A stretch of 64,000 bases of DNA from Debaryomyces hansenii CBS767 (lineage: Eukaryota; Ascomycota; Pichiomycetes; Serinales; Debaryomycetaceae), in the NCBI RefSeq assembly GCF_000006445.2, contig NC_006049.2, forward strand, positions 868,001 to 932,000, written 5' to 3'. Made by a program: the position numbers and the translations under genes. Under the pieces are notes generated by a model that saw only the letters and a list, made by a program, of their open reading frames with translations, searched no databases and was not told the DNA's origin. Below are positions 38,786-48,314 of the stretch, piece after piece. Position 1 is the stretch's first letter. Each line of letters starts with the position of its first letter.

Positions 38786-39799
38786 ATGGTTAAAGAAACA
38801 AAGCTTTATGATTTATTGGGTGTGCAACCTTCTGCTTCAGAGCAAGAGTTGAAGAAGGCATATAGGAAGCTGGCATTGAAATATCACCCAGACAAGCCTA
38901 CAGGGGATACAGAGAAGTTCAAGGAGATTTCTGAAGCGTTTGATATTTTGTCCAACGGAGACAAGAGACAGGTGTACGATGACTACGGGTTGGAAGCGGC
39001 TAGAGGTAATGCACCAGCTGGGGGTAATCCATTTGCAGGAGCCGGTCACGCTGGAGGAGGAGGAGGTGCTAGTCCGTTTGGAGGGTTTAGTTCTAGTGGT
39101 GGATTTTCCCAGGCGGATGCGTTCAATATATTCTCCCAAATGGGTGGCTTCGGAATGGGAGGAGGAGGTGGTGGCAGCGATGATTTCGGATTTGGTGGAT
39201 TCGGAGGTGGCAGTGGCTTTGGTGGTATGCCAGGAGGTTTTAGCCAAGGGCATTCTTCCCGCTCGCGTCCAGAGCCAGATACCGTGACCATATCGTTGCC
39301 GGTGTCATTGGAAGATTTGTATCACGGTGGAGTAAAGAAAATGAAATTGAATAGAAAGGGTATCAGTGGTAACAAAGAAAGTAAGGTTATGACCATCAAT
39401 ATAAAGCCCGGGTGGAAAGTGGGCACGAAAATCAATTTCGCCAACGAAGGTGACTACCAAAGAGAATGCCATGCGAGACAAACGGTTCAATTCATACTCG
39501 AAGAGAAGCCCCACCCAATTTTCAAGAGAGAAGGTAACAACTTGAAGATGAACTTGCCATTGACATTCAAGGAATCATTATGTGGTTTTTCTAAAGAGGT
39601 GAATACCATCGATGGTAGAAGAATCCCATTACTGAGATCCAGCCCTATACAACCAAATACTTCCACCACATACCCTGGTTTAGGTATGCCAATCAGTAAA
39701 CTGCCGGGCTCTAGAGGTGATTTAGAAATTGTATTCAAGGTCGATTATCCTGTATCCTTAAATGCTGAACAAAAACAAGTTATTAATCAATACTTCTAA
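38786..39799 (+). CDS. SIS1: Class B J-domain co-chaperone Sis1
   Basis: A 337-residue Hsp40. The J domain (1-70) starts [17 protein letters not shown] and has the HPD motif at 34-36. A Gly/Phe-rich region (about 75-165) follows with [19 protein letters not shown]. The two beta-sandwich substrate domains run from [20 protein letters not shown] to the end. There is no zinc-finger-like Cys cluster, hence class B. Sis1 stimulates Hsp70 Ssa, supports prion propagation and restrains Hsf1. Codon 29 is CTG (38870-38872): S. cerevisiae has Ala here, so Ser would fit as well as Leu. Perfect heat-shock elements lie upstream. LST8 follows on the same strand; the same pair is adjacent in S. cerevisiae. 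Confidence 0.97.
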   Translation: MVKETKLYDLLGVQPSASEQELKKAYRKLALKYHPDKPTGDTEKFKEISEAFDILSNGDKRQVYDDYGLEAARGNAPAGGNPFAGAGHAGGGGGASPFGGFSSSGGFSQADAFNIFSQMGGFGMGGGGGGSDDFGFGGFGGGSGFGGMPGGFSQGHSSRSRPEPDTVTISLPVSLEDLYHGGVKKMKLNRKGISGNKESKVMTINIKPGWKVGTKINFANEGDYQRECHARQTVQFILEEKPHPIFKREGNNLKMNLPLTFKESLCGFSKEVNTIDGRRIPLLRSSPIQPNTSTTYPGLGMPISKLPGSRGDLEIVFKVDYPVSLNAEQKQVINQYF

Positions 39800-40061
39800 G
39801 AAGATATTTGTTACATAATTTAATTAATAATGAAAATAATGACAAATTGTTTCTCATCCTGTTTAAATATATAATGAAGAGTTACATATAGATAGATGCA
39901 TTTCACTTTAATATATTAAATGTATATAATTAGTTCCCTTTTGTACAGTGGTTTGATAGAAATTGAGCTTTTGTGTAAACTTGTAGTTTTCATATTTATT
40001 TGAATTATATAGTGATTAATTAATGCTAAGGATTCTTTCAATCCTAATCATTTCAATCCAA

Positions 40062-41030
40062 ATGTCGGTAATATTGGCCTCTGCGGGCTACGATCACACA
40101 ATTAGATTCTGGGATGCTTTAACTGGTGTTTGTTCAAGAACGATTCAACACACAGATTCACAAGTTAATAGATTGGAAATTACGTCAGATAAACGATACC
40201 TTGCGGCAGCTGGTAATTTATACGTTAGGTTATATGATATTAGACAAACAGGAAACTCAGGGAATACATCTGAAGCGAATGCTGGTGGTAACAATAGTAA
40301 TAACAATAATTCGAATCCTGTTATGACATTTGAGGGACATACGAATAATGTTACTTCCTTAGCATTTCAAGTCGATAATAAATGGATGGTGTCGTCGCTG
40401 GAAGATGGTATGGTTAAAGTTTGGGACGTCAGGTCGCCATCTGTGCAGAGAAATTATAAGCATCATTGTCCAGTTAACGAGGTGGTGATTCATCCGAATC
40501 AAGGTGAACTTATTAGTTGTGATCAAGACGGTAATATTAGAATTTGGGACTTAGGCGAAAACCAATGCACTCATCATTTAATCCCTGAGGATGACGTCCC
40601 GATAAATTCCATATCGGTTGCCAGCGAAGGATCCATGTTGGTTGCTGGAAATAATAAGGGAAACTGCTACGTCTGGCTGATGCAAAACCAGAAAGATATT
40701 ACATCTTTAACCCCTGTAACAAAATTCAGATCACATCTGAAATATATCACAAGAGTTGTTTTACTGACTGATATGAGGCATTTAGCTACTTGTTCCGCTG
40801 ATCATACGGCAAGAATCTGGTCAACTGAACAGAATTTTAGTTTGGAGACAACTCTACATGGGCATCAGAGATGGGTATGGGATTGTGCATTTAGTGCTGA
40901 CAGTGCATATTTAGTTACTGCATGCTCTGACCACTATGTGAGATTGTGGGATTTATCGAATTGTGAAACTGTTAGACAGTACAATGGACATCATAAAGGT
41001 GCTGTTTGTGTTGCTTTAAATGATGTTTAA
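40062..41030 (+). CDS. LST8: WD40 TOR-complex subunit Lst8
   Basis: A 322-residue seven-bladed WD40 propeller shared by TORC1 and TORC2, where it binds the Tor kinase domain. I start at 40062 (MSVILASAGYDHTIRFWDAL), the conserved N-terminus; an in-frame ATG at 40023 would add 13 hydrophobic residues of no family match. WD dipeptides recur at the end of each blade (FWD, VWD, IWD, LWD) and the last repeat ends ALNDV as in other Lst8 proteins. A short Asn/Ser insert (GGNNSNNNNS) sits in an early loop. Codon 226 is CTG (40737-40739) in SHLKYITRV, where homologues carry Ser/Thr-like residues. It converges on the SET+MYND gene with a 40-bp gap. Confidence 0.96.
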   Translation: MSVILASAGYDHTIRFWDALTGVCSRTIQHTDSQVNRLEITSDKRYLAAAGNLYVRLYDIRQTGNSGNTSEANAGGNNSNNNNSNPVMTFEGHTNNVTSLAFQVDNKWMVSSLEDGMVKVWDVRSPSVQRNYKHHCPVNEVVIHPNQGELISCDQDGNIRIWDLGENQCTHHLIPEDDVPINSISVASEGSMLVAGNNKGNCYVWLMQNQKDITSLTPVTKFRSHLKYITRVVLLTDMRHLATCSADHTARIWSTEQNFSLETTLHGHQRWVWDCAFSADSAYLVTACSDHYVRLWDLSNCETVRQYNGHHKGAVCVALNDV

Positions 41031-41070
41031 TTATGCATTTTCTAAGGATGAACTCTAGACACTTATCTAA

Positions 41071-43248
41071 CTATTCATTGCTACATGCGTTGGTTATTTG
41101 GAGTGAGTCCATATCTTTACTTTTCAATAGAAGGACAGGTTTAAAGAGCGGCTTTCTATTCCTATCTGCGAACTGAAGTTTGAAATTTGAGTTTTTGTAT
41201 GTAATAGGTATATCGGCAAACTTGAATAATTCTTTCAAGTGTGTAACGAACATTTGGTCATCGAAGTTCCTTGGATTTTTGTTATACCATATGGGTATTT
41301 CCTTTGGAATACTCTTGACATTTTTACTCGTACTCAAATACCTTATTTGTTTGCCGATGTCGATTAATTGAGAAAGCATTGTATAGTTGTTATTCATTAT
41401 GGAAAGTGGTAAATATGCATCAATTGCTTGTAAATTAAGAAATGATGCACACTTTATTAATGTTTCAAGGAGTTGTTCTTTATCTTTAATCCATTCATTC
41501 ATAATAGGAATATCAATGGCATATTTAATAATAACCTCTGCTAATGTGAGTAGTTGTTGACTTATATCTTTGAAGTATATCATTGTTGATATTTTCAGAT
41601 CTGTTAGATCTCCCGGAATTTTGACTTCAAAATACGTTTGCATATCTATTTTGAGTTTCATCGCAAGACACTGAACGTAATAATCTTTGTCCAAGTTGGA
41701 AATCCCAATATATGAAATTAAGTCGTATTCATTAAATCCTGAAATAACATAATTCAATGGAAAGCAATAGCTTGGGACGATTTTATTTTGACGAAGATAT
41801 ATGCAAATGCTTCTAATATTATTCAAGCTATGTGATGGTACTTTATATGTTGATAATTGAAGTGAATCGATAAATTCAATTAGTTTGTCTCCTGAAAGAT
41901 TAACTAAGTCAACGTCAATCATAAATTTTTTAATTTTTTCATAGAACTTTTCTTTACTAATATGAGTATCATCCAGTTTATAATCCAAACTATTATTGTA
42001 AAGATCATATAAGATTATCGCTAGTAATTGTTGATGACTTTTTCTTGTTTCTTTGAGAACATCTTTATTGATGAGTTTTCCACAATTGCTGCAAAAATCA
42101 ACATTATATTGATTTTTAAACACCAAACCTTTAGATAAATCATCAGAGAAAAAGTCTTTGAAAGTTAAGCTACATAATAACATACCACACGCAGAACAGT
42201 TGTATGAAAAAAACCAGTCGAATTTCTGTTTGCACAAAATGCAATTGCAGCGGAAGAAAAATCTCCTTTGCAATTCCAGATTTCTCAATTCCTTAGGGCA
42301 GCTTGTAAAGCAATAATTGGTTAAAATTTCCTTGTTCTCAGCAACTGGAAATGTAGCTACCAAAGAAAATTTTGAATGATTTAAGGGTATAACTAGTGTG
42401 TTAGGAATGCAGGAATGGTTTAATAACGAAAAATCTGGATCAAAACTGAAACCTATCGCCTCTTGGTATTCGTTCATAAGGACACTAGAATTGACCAATA
42501 TAATGCATAAAAGTTTCCAAATATAGCCATATAATTTGGAATCCATATTCAAATCTATTGCTCTTACAATACATTTAGTATACTCATGTAACCAAGAATA
42601 TTCGTCGTCAGAGTCTATGATGCTACTGTGTGACGTTAGGTCAAATACTCGAGATTTGTATGCTCGGTCAAGATCACATAGAATATATAATTTAATCCCA
42701 TGCCTAATAAATTCTGAAAGACTATCTTCATCTTTAAATTGACTATTTTTCATTATTTGGCCAAATAATTGGCATTCGTATCGGTGTATTTGATTCCAAT
42801 GAGCATTATAACACTCCTGATTACAATACTTGTAAATACGACATCTTTCACAAGTTACCATCTTAGAGCTTATACATGATTCGATACCCTCTGGACTTGA
42901 TTTTTCATATCCAACAAAATTTGGCACTTCGTCGTCTATGAACGTACTTGCCGCCAAACAATTTTGACAAACATTTTTGCACGAATCATTACAACTTTCC
43001 AGCGGCAAGCTGTTAATGGTTTTCAATTTAGGCTCAAATATCTTAACTAATCGGTTTAAGCTGAGGTCCCGCTTAGCTGCTATTCCTCTTTTTTCTGGTC
43101 CTTCATTCCCATGTATTAATTTGATATCATCATTTCCAAATCCTAGCTTTGAGATTGAACTACGACCGTGTACCTCAAAGGTTGCTAATCTTGCAATACC
43201 ATCTTCGTATTTTAGCTTTTCTAAGTCGTGAGTATATACCCTATCCAT
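41071..43248 (-). CDS. SMYD-like SET + MYND domain protein
   Basis: 725 residues from ATG at 43248 (MDRVYTHDLEKL); an upstream in-frame ATG at 43272 adds eight. The SET domain is split by a MYND zinc finger, as in SMYD lysine methyltransferases. The N-terminal SET part has GIAAKRDLSLNRLVKIF, the MYND part CERCRIYKYCNQECYNAHW. The SET core has LLNHSCIPNT and EILTNYCF (the NHSCxPN and Tyr motifs). The post-SET Cys cluster RCNCILCK is followed by another Cys group (CSACGMLLC...CSNCGK). The remaining ~330 residues are helical, TPR-like. It is longer than S. cerevisiae Set5 or Set6, and I do not assign an orthologue. The substrate is unknown. Confidence 0.82.
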   Translation of the reverse strand: MDRVYTHDLEKLKYEDGIARLATFEVHGRSSISKLGFGNDDIKLIHGNEGPEKRGIAAKRDLSLNRLVKIFEPKLKTINSLPLESCNDSCKNVCQNCLAASTFIDDEVPNFVGYEKSSPEGIESCISSKMVTCERCRIYKYCNQECYNAHWNQIHRYECQLFGQIMKNSQFKDEDSLSEFIRHGIKLYILCDLDRAYKSRVFDLTSHSSIIDSDDEYSWLHEYTKCIVRAIDLNMDSKLYGYIWKLLCIILVNSSVLMNEYQEAIGFSFDPDFSLLNHSCIPNTLVIPLNHSKFSLVATFPVAENKEILTNYCFTSCPKELRNLELQRRFFFRCNCILCKQKFDWFFSYNCSACGMLLCSLTFKDFFSDDLSKGLVFKNQYNVDFCSNCGKLINKDVLKETRKSHQQLLAIILYDLYNNSLDYKLDDTHISKEKFYEKIKKFMIDVDLVNLSGDKLIEFIDSLQLSTYKVPSHSLNNIRSICIYLRQNKIVPSYCFPLNYVISGFNEYDLISYIGISNLDKDYYVQCLAMKLKIDMQTYFEVKIPGDLTDLKISTMIYFKDISQQLLTLAEVIIKYAIDIPIMNEWIKDKEQLLETLIKCASFLNLQAIDAYLPLSIMNNNYTMLSQLIDIGKQIRYLSTSKNVKSIPKEIPIWYNKNPRNFDDQMFVTHLKELFKFADIPITYKNSNFKLQFADRNRKPLFKPVLLLKSKDMDSLQITNACSNE

Positions 43249-43477
43249 TTTATAAATTATTAAACAGTTCAATAAATTCTTGGATTCAATTTGCAGCCTT
43301 ACTTAGTTTCGTAGCAGCTTTTATATGAAATACACAAAAAGAAGTATAAAAATGCAAAATATATATTCATAATTTAAAGCCTATATCAAATATATACTAT
43401 AATGCCACATTTACTACGTATGTATTAATAGAGCTAATGCAATAATGGAGATCATGAAAATATGCAAATTGAATACT

Positions 43478-45907
43478 TTAACTTAATAAATCGTCATTCC
43501 TACCCAAGAAATTTTCAACTCCAACCGAATCGTAGTTCAACATCATCTCGTTGTTACTTTGATCATCTTTTACTGAATCTGTACCGTAGGCACCATCTAA
43601 AAGATCTACAATACTTGAAAGACGCAACTGATCGTTTGTGGAGTCATCGAATTGGCCCATGCTAGTGTTGCTATTATTTGCGCTGGTATCGGCTTTTGGG
43701 TTCGGTTTCTCAGCTTTTAATACATTCGTATCCCTGTCTGTGACATAACCTTCATTGAACGATGTTGTGAAATCATCCTGAAAGTATCCACCTAATTCAA
43801 AACACCAGCTGAGATATTCATCAACCCAGCATCTAACTATCCACCAAGTACCAAAACCTTGACCGCCGTTCAAACTGATTTCTCTAAGACATGTGGTAAG
43901 AAAATTACTAGAAACTAATGTGAATAACCTAGGGTTGAGCTTAGAAAACTTAGAAGGTAACTCTGCAAGAAAATGGGCAGATTTGATCAACACAGAAACT
44001 GATTCTGAATCAACTTGCTCATGCAATATGGTGAGGAGATCATTATTCAAAACATGCAACAATGATTCGACATTCTCCTTTGAGCACGGTACTTCCCGTA
44101 AAACAATCTCATTAACGTCCAATTTTAGCCAATCGTCAATCATAGCTTGTTTCTCTGGAGCACTGTTCAAAATTCTTGATGCAGAATATCCTGTCTCGAT
44201 TACTTTAATTAATCGAGAAAGAATCAGAATGAACTTTTTGGCATTCTTCATCTTCATGGCCATAAAAAATTTAGGTACCTTATTCTGTAGCGAATATGAT
44301 AGCTTATCAACATATTGGTTCGTAATTTGTTTCAACTGTCTTAAAACATCATCTGGAACGCTTTGAAGATGCAACTTAGTCAACATTTTGGCCATTGTTT
44401 TGTACATTATGTTATCACATTCATTGACCCATTCAGAAATTAAATCATTCGTATACAATTTAAAGACCGGTGCTGTTAAAATTCCATTGAAGCTAGCAAA
44501 GGAAGAAAATAATTTTCTGACTTGCATGTATCTCAAAAATTCAAAAACTGAGGTGCAATGGACCTTATATAGCGAGTACAAAGTATCAGCAATATCATAG
44601 TCAGTGTCTCTAGGTAAATATGGATAAATTGACGGTAAGTTTAATGGCGAATTCAAGTTCTCTCCATTAAGTGACTGATCTATCAAACCGAAAAGATTTG
44701 GAATGTGCTTTAGGTCATTAACCAAAAATTCTCCATTTGACAAAATCGAATTTAATGCAGCTGATGAGTTTGATGCAGAAACTCCGGAAATAATAGGACT
44801 ATTAGATACCGAAGGGGTATTTGGATTCTGAAAGGATTGGGGAGAATCGTTTCCAATTGATGGTGACGCTGATGTGGGCGAATTTCCAGCTTGGATATTT
44901 TGATCACCTACTAATTTGATTCCGCAATAATGGTACTTTGATTGGCCTCTCATACCTAATCTTCTTGTGGTCAAGTTGGGGAATAATATTCTAACTAATT
45001 TACCAAAACTCGCTGGTGATAAAGGTTTTAGGCTGTTGTCAGCACAAATTTGGACGTATCTCGCGTAAATCCTATTTCTTGGAACCACTGCAGTGGCTGA
45101 CGATTCACAAGAATTAAGTAACCAGACCATGCCAAATATTTGACGTTGTCTCTCTTTACTAGTGTCCTTAGACGTTGAATAGCTTGTTTTGGTTTCTGGA
45201 ATAGAATCATCATTCTCAACAGACTTGATTCTTAATGCAAGCTCGGAGAGTGGAAGCTGAGACGCCTTAAATGCTAATTGCTTCAACTCATTATCACCCT
45301 CGTCGCCTGGCACCGCGTGGTCAGACTTCCTATATCTCTTTCGACCAGAAGATGATGCCTCTTGCATTCCAGTAATATTTTCAACCGGTGTTGCGGCCCT
45401 ACTAGGAATAGGTGATTTGCTATTAAGCATACCCCCATCCGCTTCCACAGGTCTAGGTTGCATCACGTTCATATGGGCAGAAGCATTGTTATTGTTTGAT
45501 TTACTTTGGAATGGTGACGACATGTTATAGACCTGAGATAGATTTCCACCTGATTGATCAGGATATACTTGGGAATTCTCCATATTGCCCGCCATATATT
45601 GTCGCTGAAGTTCAAAGTGAAGCTGCATTTGCTGATTATAATTCTGAATGTTATGCGATTGTTGTTGTGGCGTAAACTCCGCGTGGTTGGGAAACTCAGG
45701 TCTTTGCATATTAGGCTGACCCTTGTATTGTTGAAAACTTGGGTGGTTGATAGGAGACCCCAACCCCCCTTCCGATGATTCAGTCTTCAAGTATGGCATC
45801 CGTGAATCTTGATGGCGAATTGTTTGATTCTGCAATGACGATTGACCCTGGTTGGAATTATTCTGATTAGGAAAAATGTAATTCGAAGTGTGCAATTTTT
45901 GATCCAT
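43478..45907 (-). CDS. RFX1: RFX-family transcription factor (Rfx1/Crt1 type)
   Basis: An 809-residue regulator. An N-terminal Gln/Asn/Ser-rich region precedes the RFX winged-helix DNA-binding domain at about 255-333: VWLLNSCESSATAVVPRNRI, SFGKLVRILFPNLTTRRLGM and RGQSKYHYCGI. Downstream are the conserved helical regions of the family (DYDIADTLYSLYKVHCTSVF; WWIVRCWVDEYLSWCFELGG), then an Asp/Asn-rich tail. Rfx1/Crt1 in S. cerevisiae represses DNA-damage-inducible genes through X-boxes with Tup1-Ssn6. The CTG clade may have more than one RFX gene, so RFX1 versus RFX2 naming is uncertain. A small palindrome AGGTAT-GG-ATACCT lies 128 bp upstream; it does not match the classical X-box. Confidence 0.88.
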   Translation of the reverse strand: MDQKLHTSNYIFPNQNNSNQGQSSLQNQTIRHQDSRMPYLKTESSEGGLGSPINHPSFQQYKGQPNMQRPEFPNHAEFTPQQQSHNIQNYNQQMQLHFELQRQYMAGNMENSQVYPDQSGGNLSQVYNMSSPFQSKSNNNNASAHMNVMQPRPVEADGGMLNSKSPIPSRAATPVENITGMQEASSSGRKRYRKSDHAVPGDEGDNELKQLAFKASQLPLSELALRIKSVENDDSIPETKTSYSTSKDTSKERQRQIFGMVWLLNSCESSATAVVPRNRIYARYVQICADNSLKPLSPASFGKLVRILFPNLTTRRLGMRGQSKYHYCGIKLVGDQNIQAGNSPTSASPSIGNDSPQSFQNPNTPSVSNSPIISGVSASNSSAALNSILSNGEFLVNDLKHIPNLFGLIDQSLNGENLNSPLNLPSIYPYLPRDTDYDIADTLYSLYKVHCTSVFEFLRYMQVRKLFSSFASFNGILTAPVFKLYTNDLISEWVNECDNIMYKTMAKMLTKLHLQSVPDDVLRQLKQITNQYVDKLSYSLQNKVPKFFMAMKMKNAKKFILILSRLIKVIETGYSASRILNSAPEKQAMIDDWLKLDVNEIVLREVPCSKENVESLLHVLNNDLLTILHEQVDSESVSVLIKSAHFLAELPSKFSKLNPRLFTLVSSNFLTTCLREISLNGGQGFGTWWIVRCWVDEYLSWCFELGGYFQDDFTTSFNEGYVTDRDTNVLKAEKPNPKADTSANNSNTSMGQFDDSTNDQLRLSSIVDLLDGAYGTDSVKDDQSNNEMMLNYDSVGVENFLGRNDDLLS

Positions 45908-46903
45908 ATGATTAATTGTTTCGTATATATTCTTTAACTAACTGTTAAACATGCAATAGCCCTATTTAATGACTCAATTTATAATGACACCGATGATTAT
46001 TATGCAAAAACTTGAAAAATCCCTCTAGTGCTCAGGTATGGATACCTCTATCTATACCGCTAAGGGAAATGCAAAAAATACCTAGAATTTGAAAACGAAA
46101 TAAAAAAAACAAAATTTCGAATGATGAACCTAAATATATTGACAATCACTTTGGAATGTGCCACCTCTTTTTTCTATAGCTCAAAATACCAGGGAATTAG
46201 TAATGTTGAATACTAATAGTGGATCTTAACATTAGAAGAGGAGAAAAAATTTATGAGAACTGGATCAAAAAAATTTGTGAGAAGTGTACGTGCGACGGCA
46301 CTACCTTAGCCACCCTGGAATGTTCATCTTGATAGACGATATGTTTCTCTAGTCACTATTGGGTATTTACATCGTCTGTTTACAAATGCTAACCGTTAAT
46401 TGTGTTTGCATACCTCTCTTGTAAGATTTTCTTGAAAAATAGGTTAGCAATAGTAAATCGAGAGCAACATACGCTACAAGTTAAGCTGGCATCATTTCTT
46501 ATACATTTAGAAGATGCAAAAAACTCCAGGAAACGACCCAATGATTTATACATCTATCGTATTCTACGTAAGAGTATGTGGGCAGTAGCACCGGACGTTA
46601 TTTATGGGTGCGGAGCATGGTGGTCGCAAGGGCCTAATTAGCCATCGCAAAGCACTAAACCCAGTGAGTTAGTATCCTTGTGGGTTATGTCATCCCTACA
46701 ATGGATACTAGGAGTCCGTTAGAATGTTGCATTTTGCTTGTATTGTTGGACTGATTCCGTCCCATCTGGATTTTATCATTATTCACGTCATGTGATTTTG
46801 AAGTGCGGCTTGTGATTTTTTTTTTTTTAGAATGAAGCTCATCTGAAGAATTTAGTACCTCTTAGGGTAAAATATTTTACCATCAGTATACAAATAAATA
46901 GAG
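45908..46903. promoter_or_regulatory. Divergent RFX1-RLP7 spacer
   Basis: About 1 kb. It includes the RFX1 upstream A+T-rich part, a palindrome at about 46035-46048 (AGGTAT-GG-ATACCT), and close to RLP7 the pair TCACGT/ATGTGA near 46785-46798, a poly-T run (46817-46828) and CTCATC (a PAC-like ribosome-biogenesis motif on the minus strand) near 46838. An 80-codon frame at 46402-46641 resembles no protein. I looked for a tRNA or snoRNA here and found none. Confidence 0.5.
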
Positions 46904-47731
46904 ATGGCAGTATTAAACTCGAACCCAGAGATTCTCTTGCGTAAGAGAAAGAATAATGATAGAAAGAGGTTAGAGAAGCAAGAACAAGCTAGACAAAGAC
47001 AGCTTGAACAAAAGAAGAAAAATGATCAACGTTCTAAAAAATTCGTTAGAGCTGAAACGTTAGTTTCTAACTACAAATCAAATGAATTGGAAAACAAAAG
47101 AATCAAGCATATAACCAAGTTTGAAAAACAGCTGCAAGCGGATAAAATAAGCCAAGCTAAGGAAGATGATGAGTCTGCCAAATTATTATTCATTATTAGA
47201 ATTCCAGATCATACAAAGGGATTAAAGGTTCCATCGAAAGCTCGTAAGGTCTTACACTTATTACGTTTAAATAGACCAAACACTGGGGTATTTGTGAAAT
47301 TAACTCCTGCTACTGTTCCTTTATTAAAATTGATTTCACCATACATTGTTGCTGGAAAACCATCTTTGAATTCTATCCGTAAATTATTTCAAAAGAGAGC
47401 ATGTATTTCTGTTATAGATGAAGAAACGAAAGAACCACGTATCACTAAGTTGGACAATAATGGTGTTGTTGAAGATAAGTTTGGTGATGACTTAGGATGT
47501 ATTTGTATTGAAGATTTGATACACGAACTTGCCACTTTAGGCGAACATTTTAAAACCGTCAGTAACTGGATTTTGCCTTTTAAATTGAATGCTCCTGTTA
47601 GTGGTTGGGGTCCTCAAGCTAAATTAGCCAAATTACAATATTCAAATGAACATCAAAGAAAAATTAGTTTGGCTGGTGATGCTAAACTAAATGAGATCGA
47701 TATTGATCAATTTATTGATGAACAAAATTAA
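46904..47731 (+). CDS. RLP7: Ribosome biogenesis factor Rlp7 (uL30-like)
   Basis: A 275-residue nucleolar protein related to ribosomal protein L7 (uL30). It joins pre-60S particles and is needed for ITS2 processing. The N-terminal ~75 residues are a strongly charged Lys/Arg/Gln helix (LLRKRKNNDRKRLEKQEQAR). The uL30-like core has LLFIIRIPDHTKGLKVPSKA, LRLNRPNTGVFVKLTPAT and LISPYIVAGKPSLNSIRKLF, and the C-terminal block ends FKLNAPVSGWGPQ as in L7. The Rlp7-specific insertion (DEETKEPRITKLDNNGVV) separates it from true L7. A PAC-like CTCATC and poly-T lie just upstream, as in ribosome-biogenesis promoters. S. cerevisiae RLP7 adjoins PET8; here DCC1 lies between them. Confidence 0.92.
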   Translation: MAVLNSNPEILLRKRKNNDRKRLEKQEQARQRQLEQKKKNDQRSKKFVRAETLVSNYKSNELENKRIKHITKFEKQLQADKISQAKEDDESAKLLFIIRIPDHTKGLKVPSKARKVLHLLRLNRPNTGVFVKLTPATVPLLKLISPYIVAGKPSLNSIRKLFQKRACISVIDEETKEPRITKLDNNGVVEDKFGDDLGCICIEDLIHELATLGEHFKTVSNWILPFKLNAPVSGWGPQAKLAKLQYSNEHQRKISLAGDAKLNEIDIDQFIDEQN

Positions 47732-48314
47732 TTGCATATCTTCTATACTTTCTTTATATATATATATATATATATGCATATGCGTATATGTGTGTATATT
47801 CTATCTTATATATCTTTTAACTAGTGTAATTCAACATAGCTAATTTTCGTAACAATTTTTTTTTTTTCATTCTCTTAGTGTTCCAGCTCCCCATTACGTC
47901 TGTATTAGTTTCCTCGATTGGGCTTACTGCTCTTAGCGACCTCTCCCCTGGTACACCGCCCTACATTAACCTCCCTGGTGGTATAAGTAAGTTACATTTA
48001 TTGGTCGTGTGGGATTCAATTTTGAATGATTGATTTTCATCCTTTTGAAAGTTTTAGATTCCCAGGAAGAAGAAGTCGCATTTTTAAGTGGGAGATTTAT
48101 AGATTTTGTAATGTTTTCAGTGTAACTATAATACTAAATCTCTGTTAAATGGGACAAAATTTTCTCTCATTTAACTATATTTCTACTATATAATTTAATA
48201 CCTGAACAAGAATCTTGAGATTTTTCCCACTTAAGAAATCGAAAATAACGCGTACAAAAAAGCACTGATGAAGCCAAATCAAATATCTGAATAGTATCAA
48301 CAAGACAGTCTACA
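47732..48314. promoter_or_regulatory. RLP7-DCC1 spacer
   Basis: 583 bp. It contains an (AT)n/(GT)n patch (47755-47800), a poly-T run (47857-47868), two concentric inverted repeats (outer arms 48084-48093 / 48225-48234, inner arms 48144-48151 / 48168-48175) and an ACGCGT box at 48248-48253. No gene is seen. Confidence 0.55.
48248..48253 (+). promoter_or_regulatory. MluI cell-cycle box (ACGCGT) upstream of DCC1
   Basis: ACGCGT lies 62 bp before the DCC1 ATG. MBF (Mbp1-Swi6) binds this word upstream of S-phase genes. A replication-coupled cohesion gene is a typical target, so the site is probably functional, though one copy of a 6-bp word could be chance. Confidence 0.6.

Noticed and set aside
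46035..46048. AGGTAT-GG-ATACCT palindrome as an RFX X-box for autoregulation
   Set aside because: It does not match the GTTRCC/GGYAAC half-sites of known X-boxes closely enough.
46402..46641. 79-codon ORF between RFX1 and RLP7
   Set aside because: No recognisable motif and atypical codon use; the region also failed to show a tRNA or snoRNA fold.
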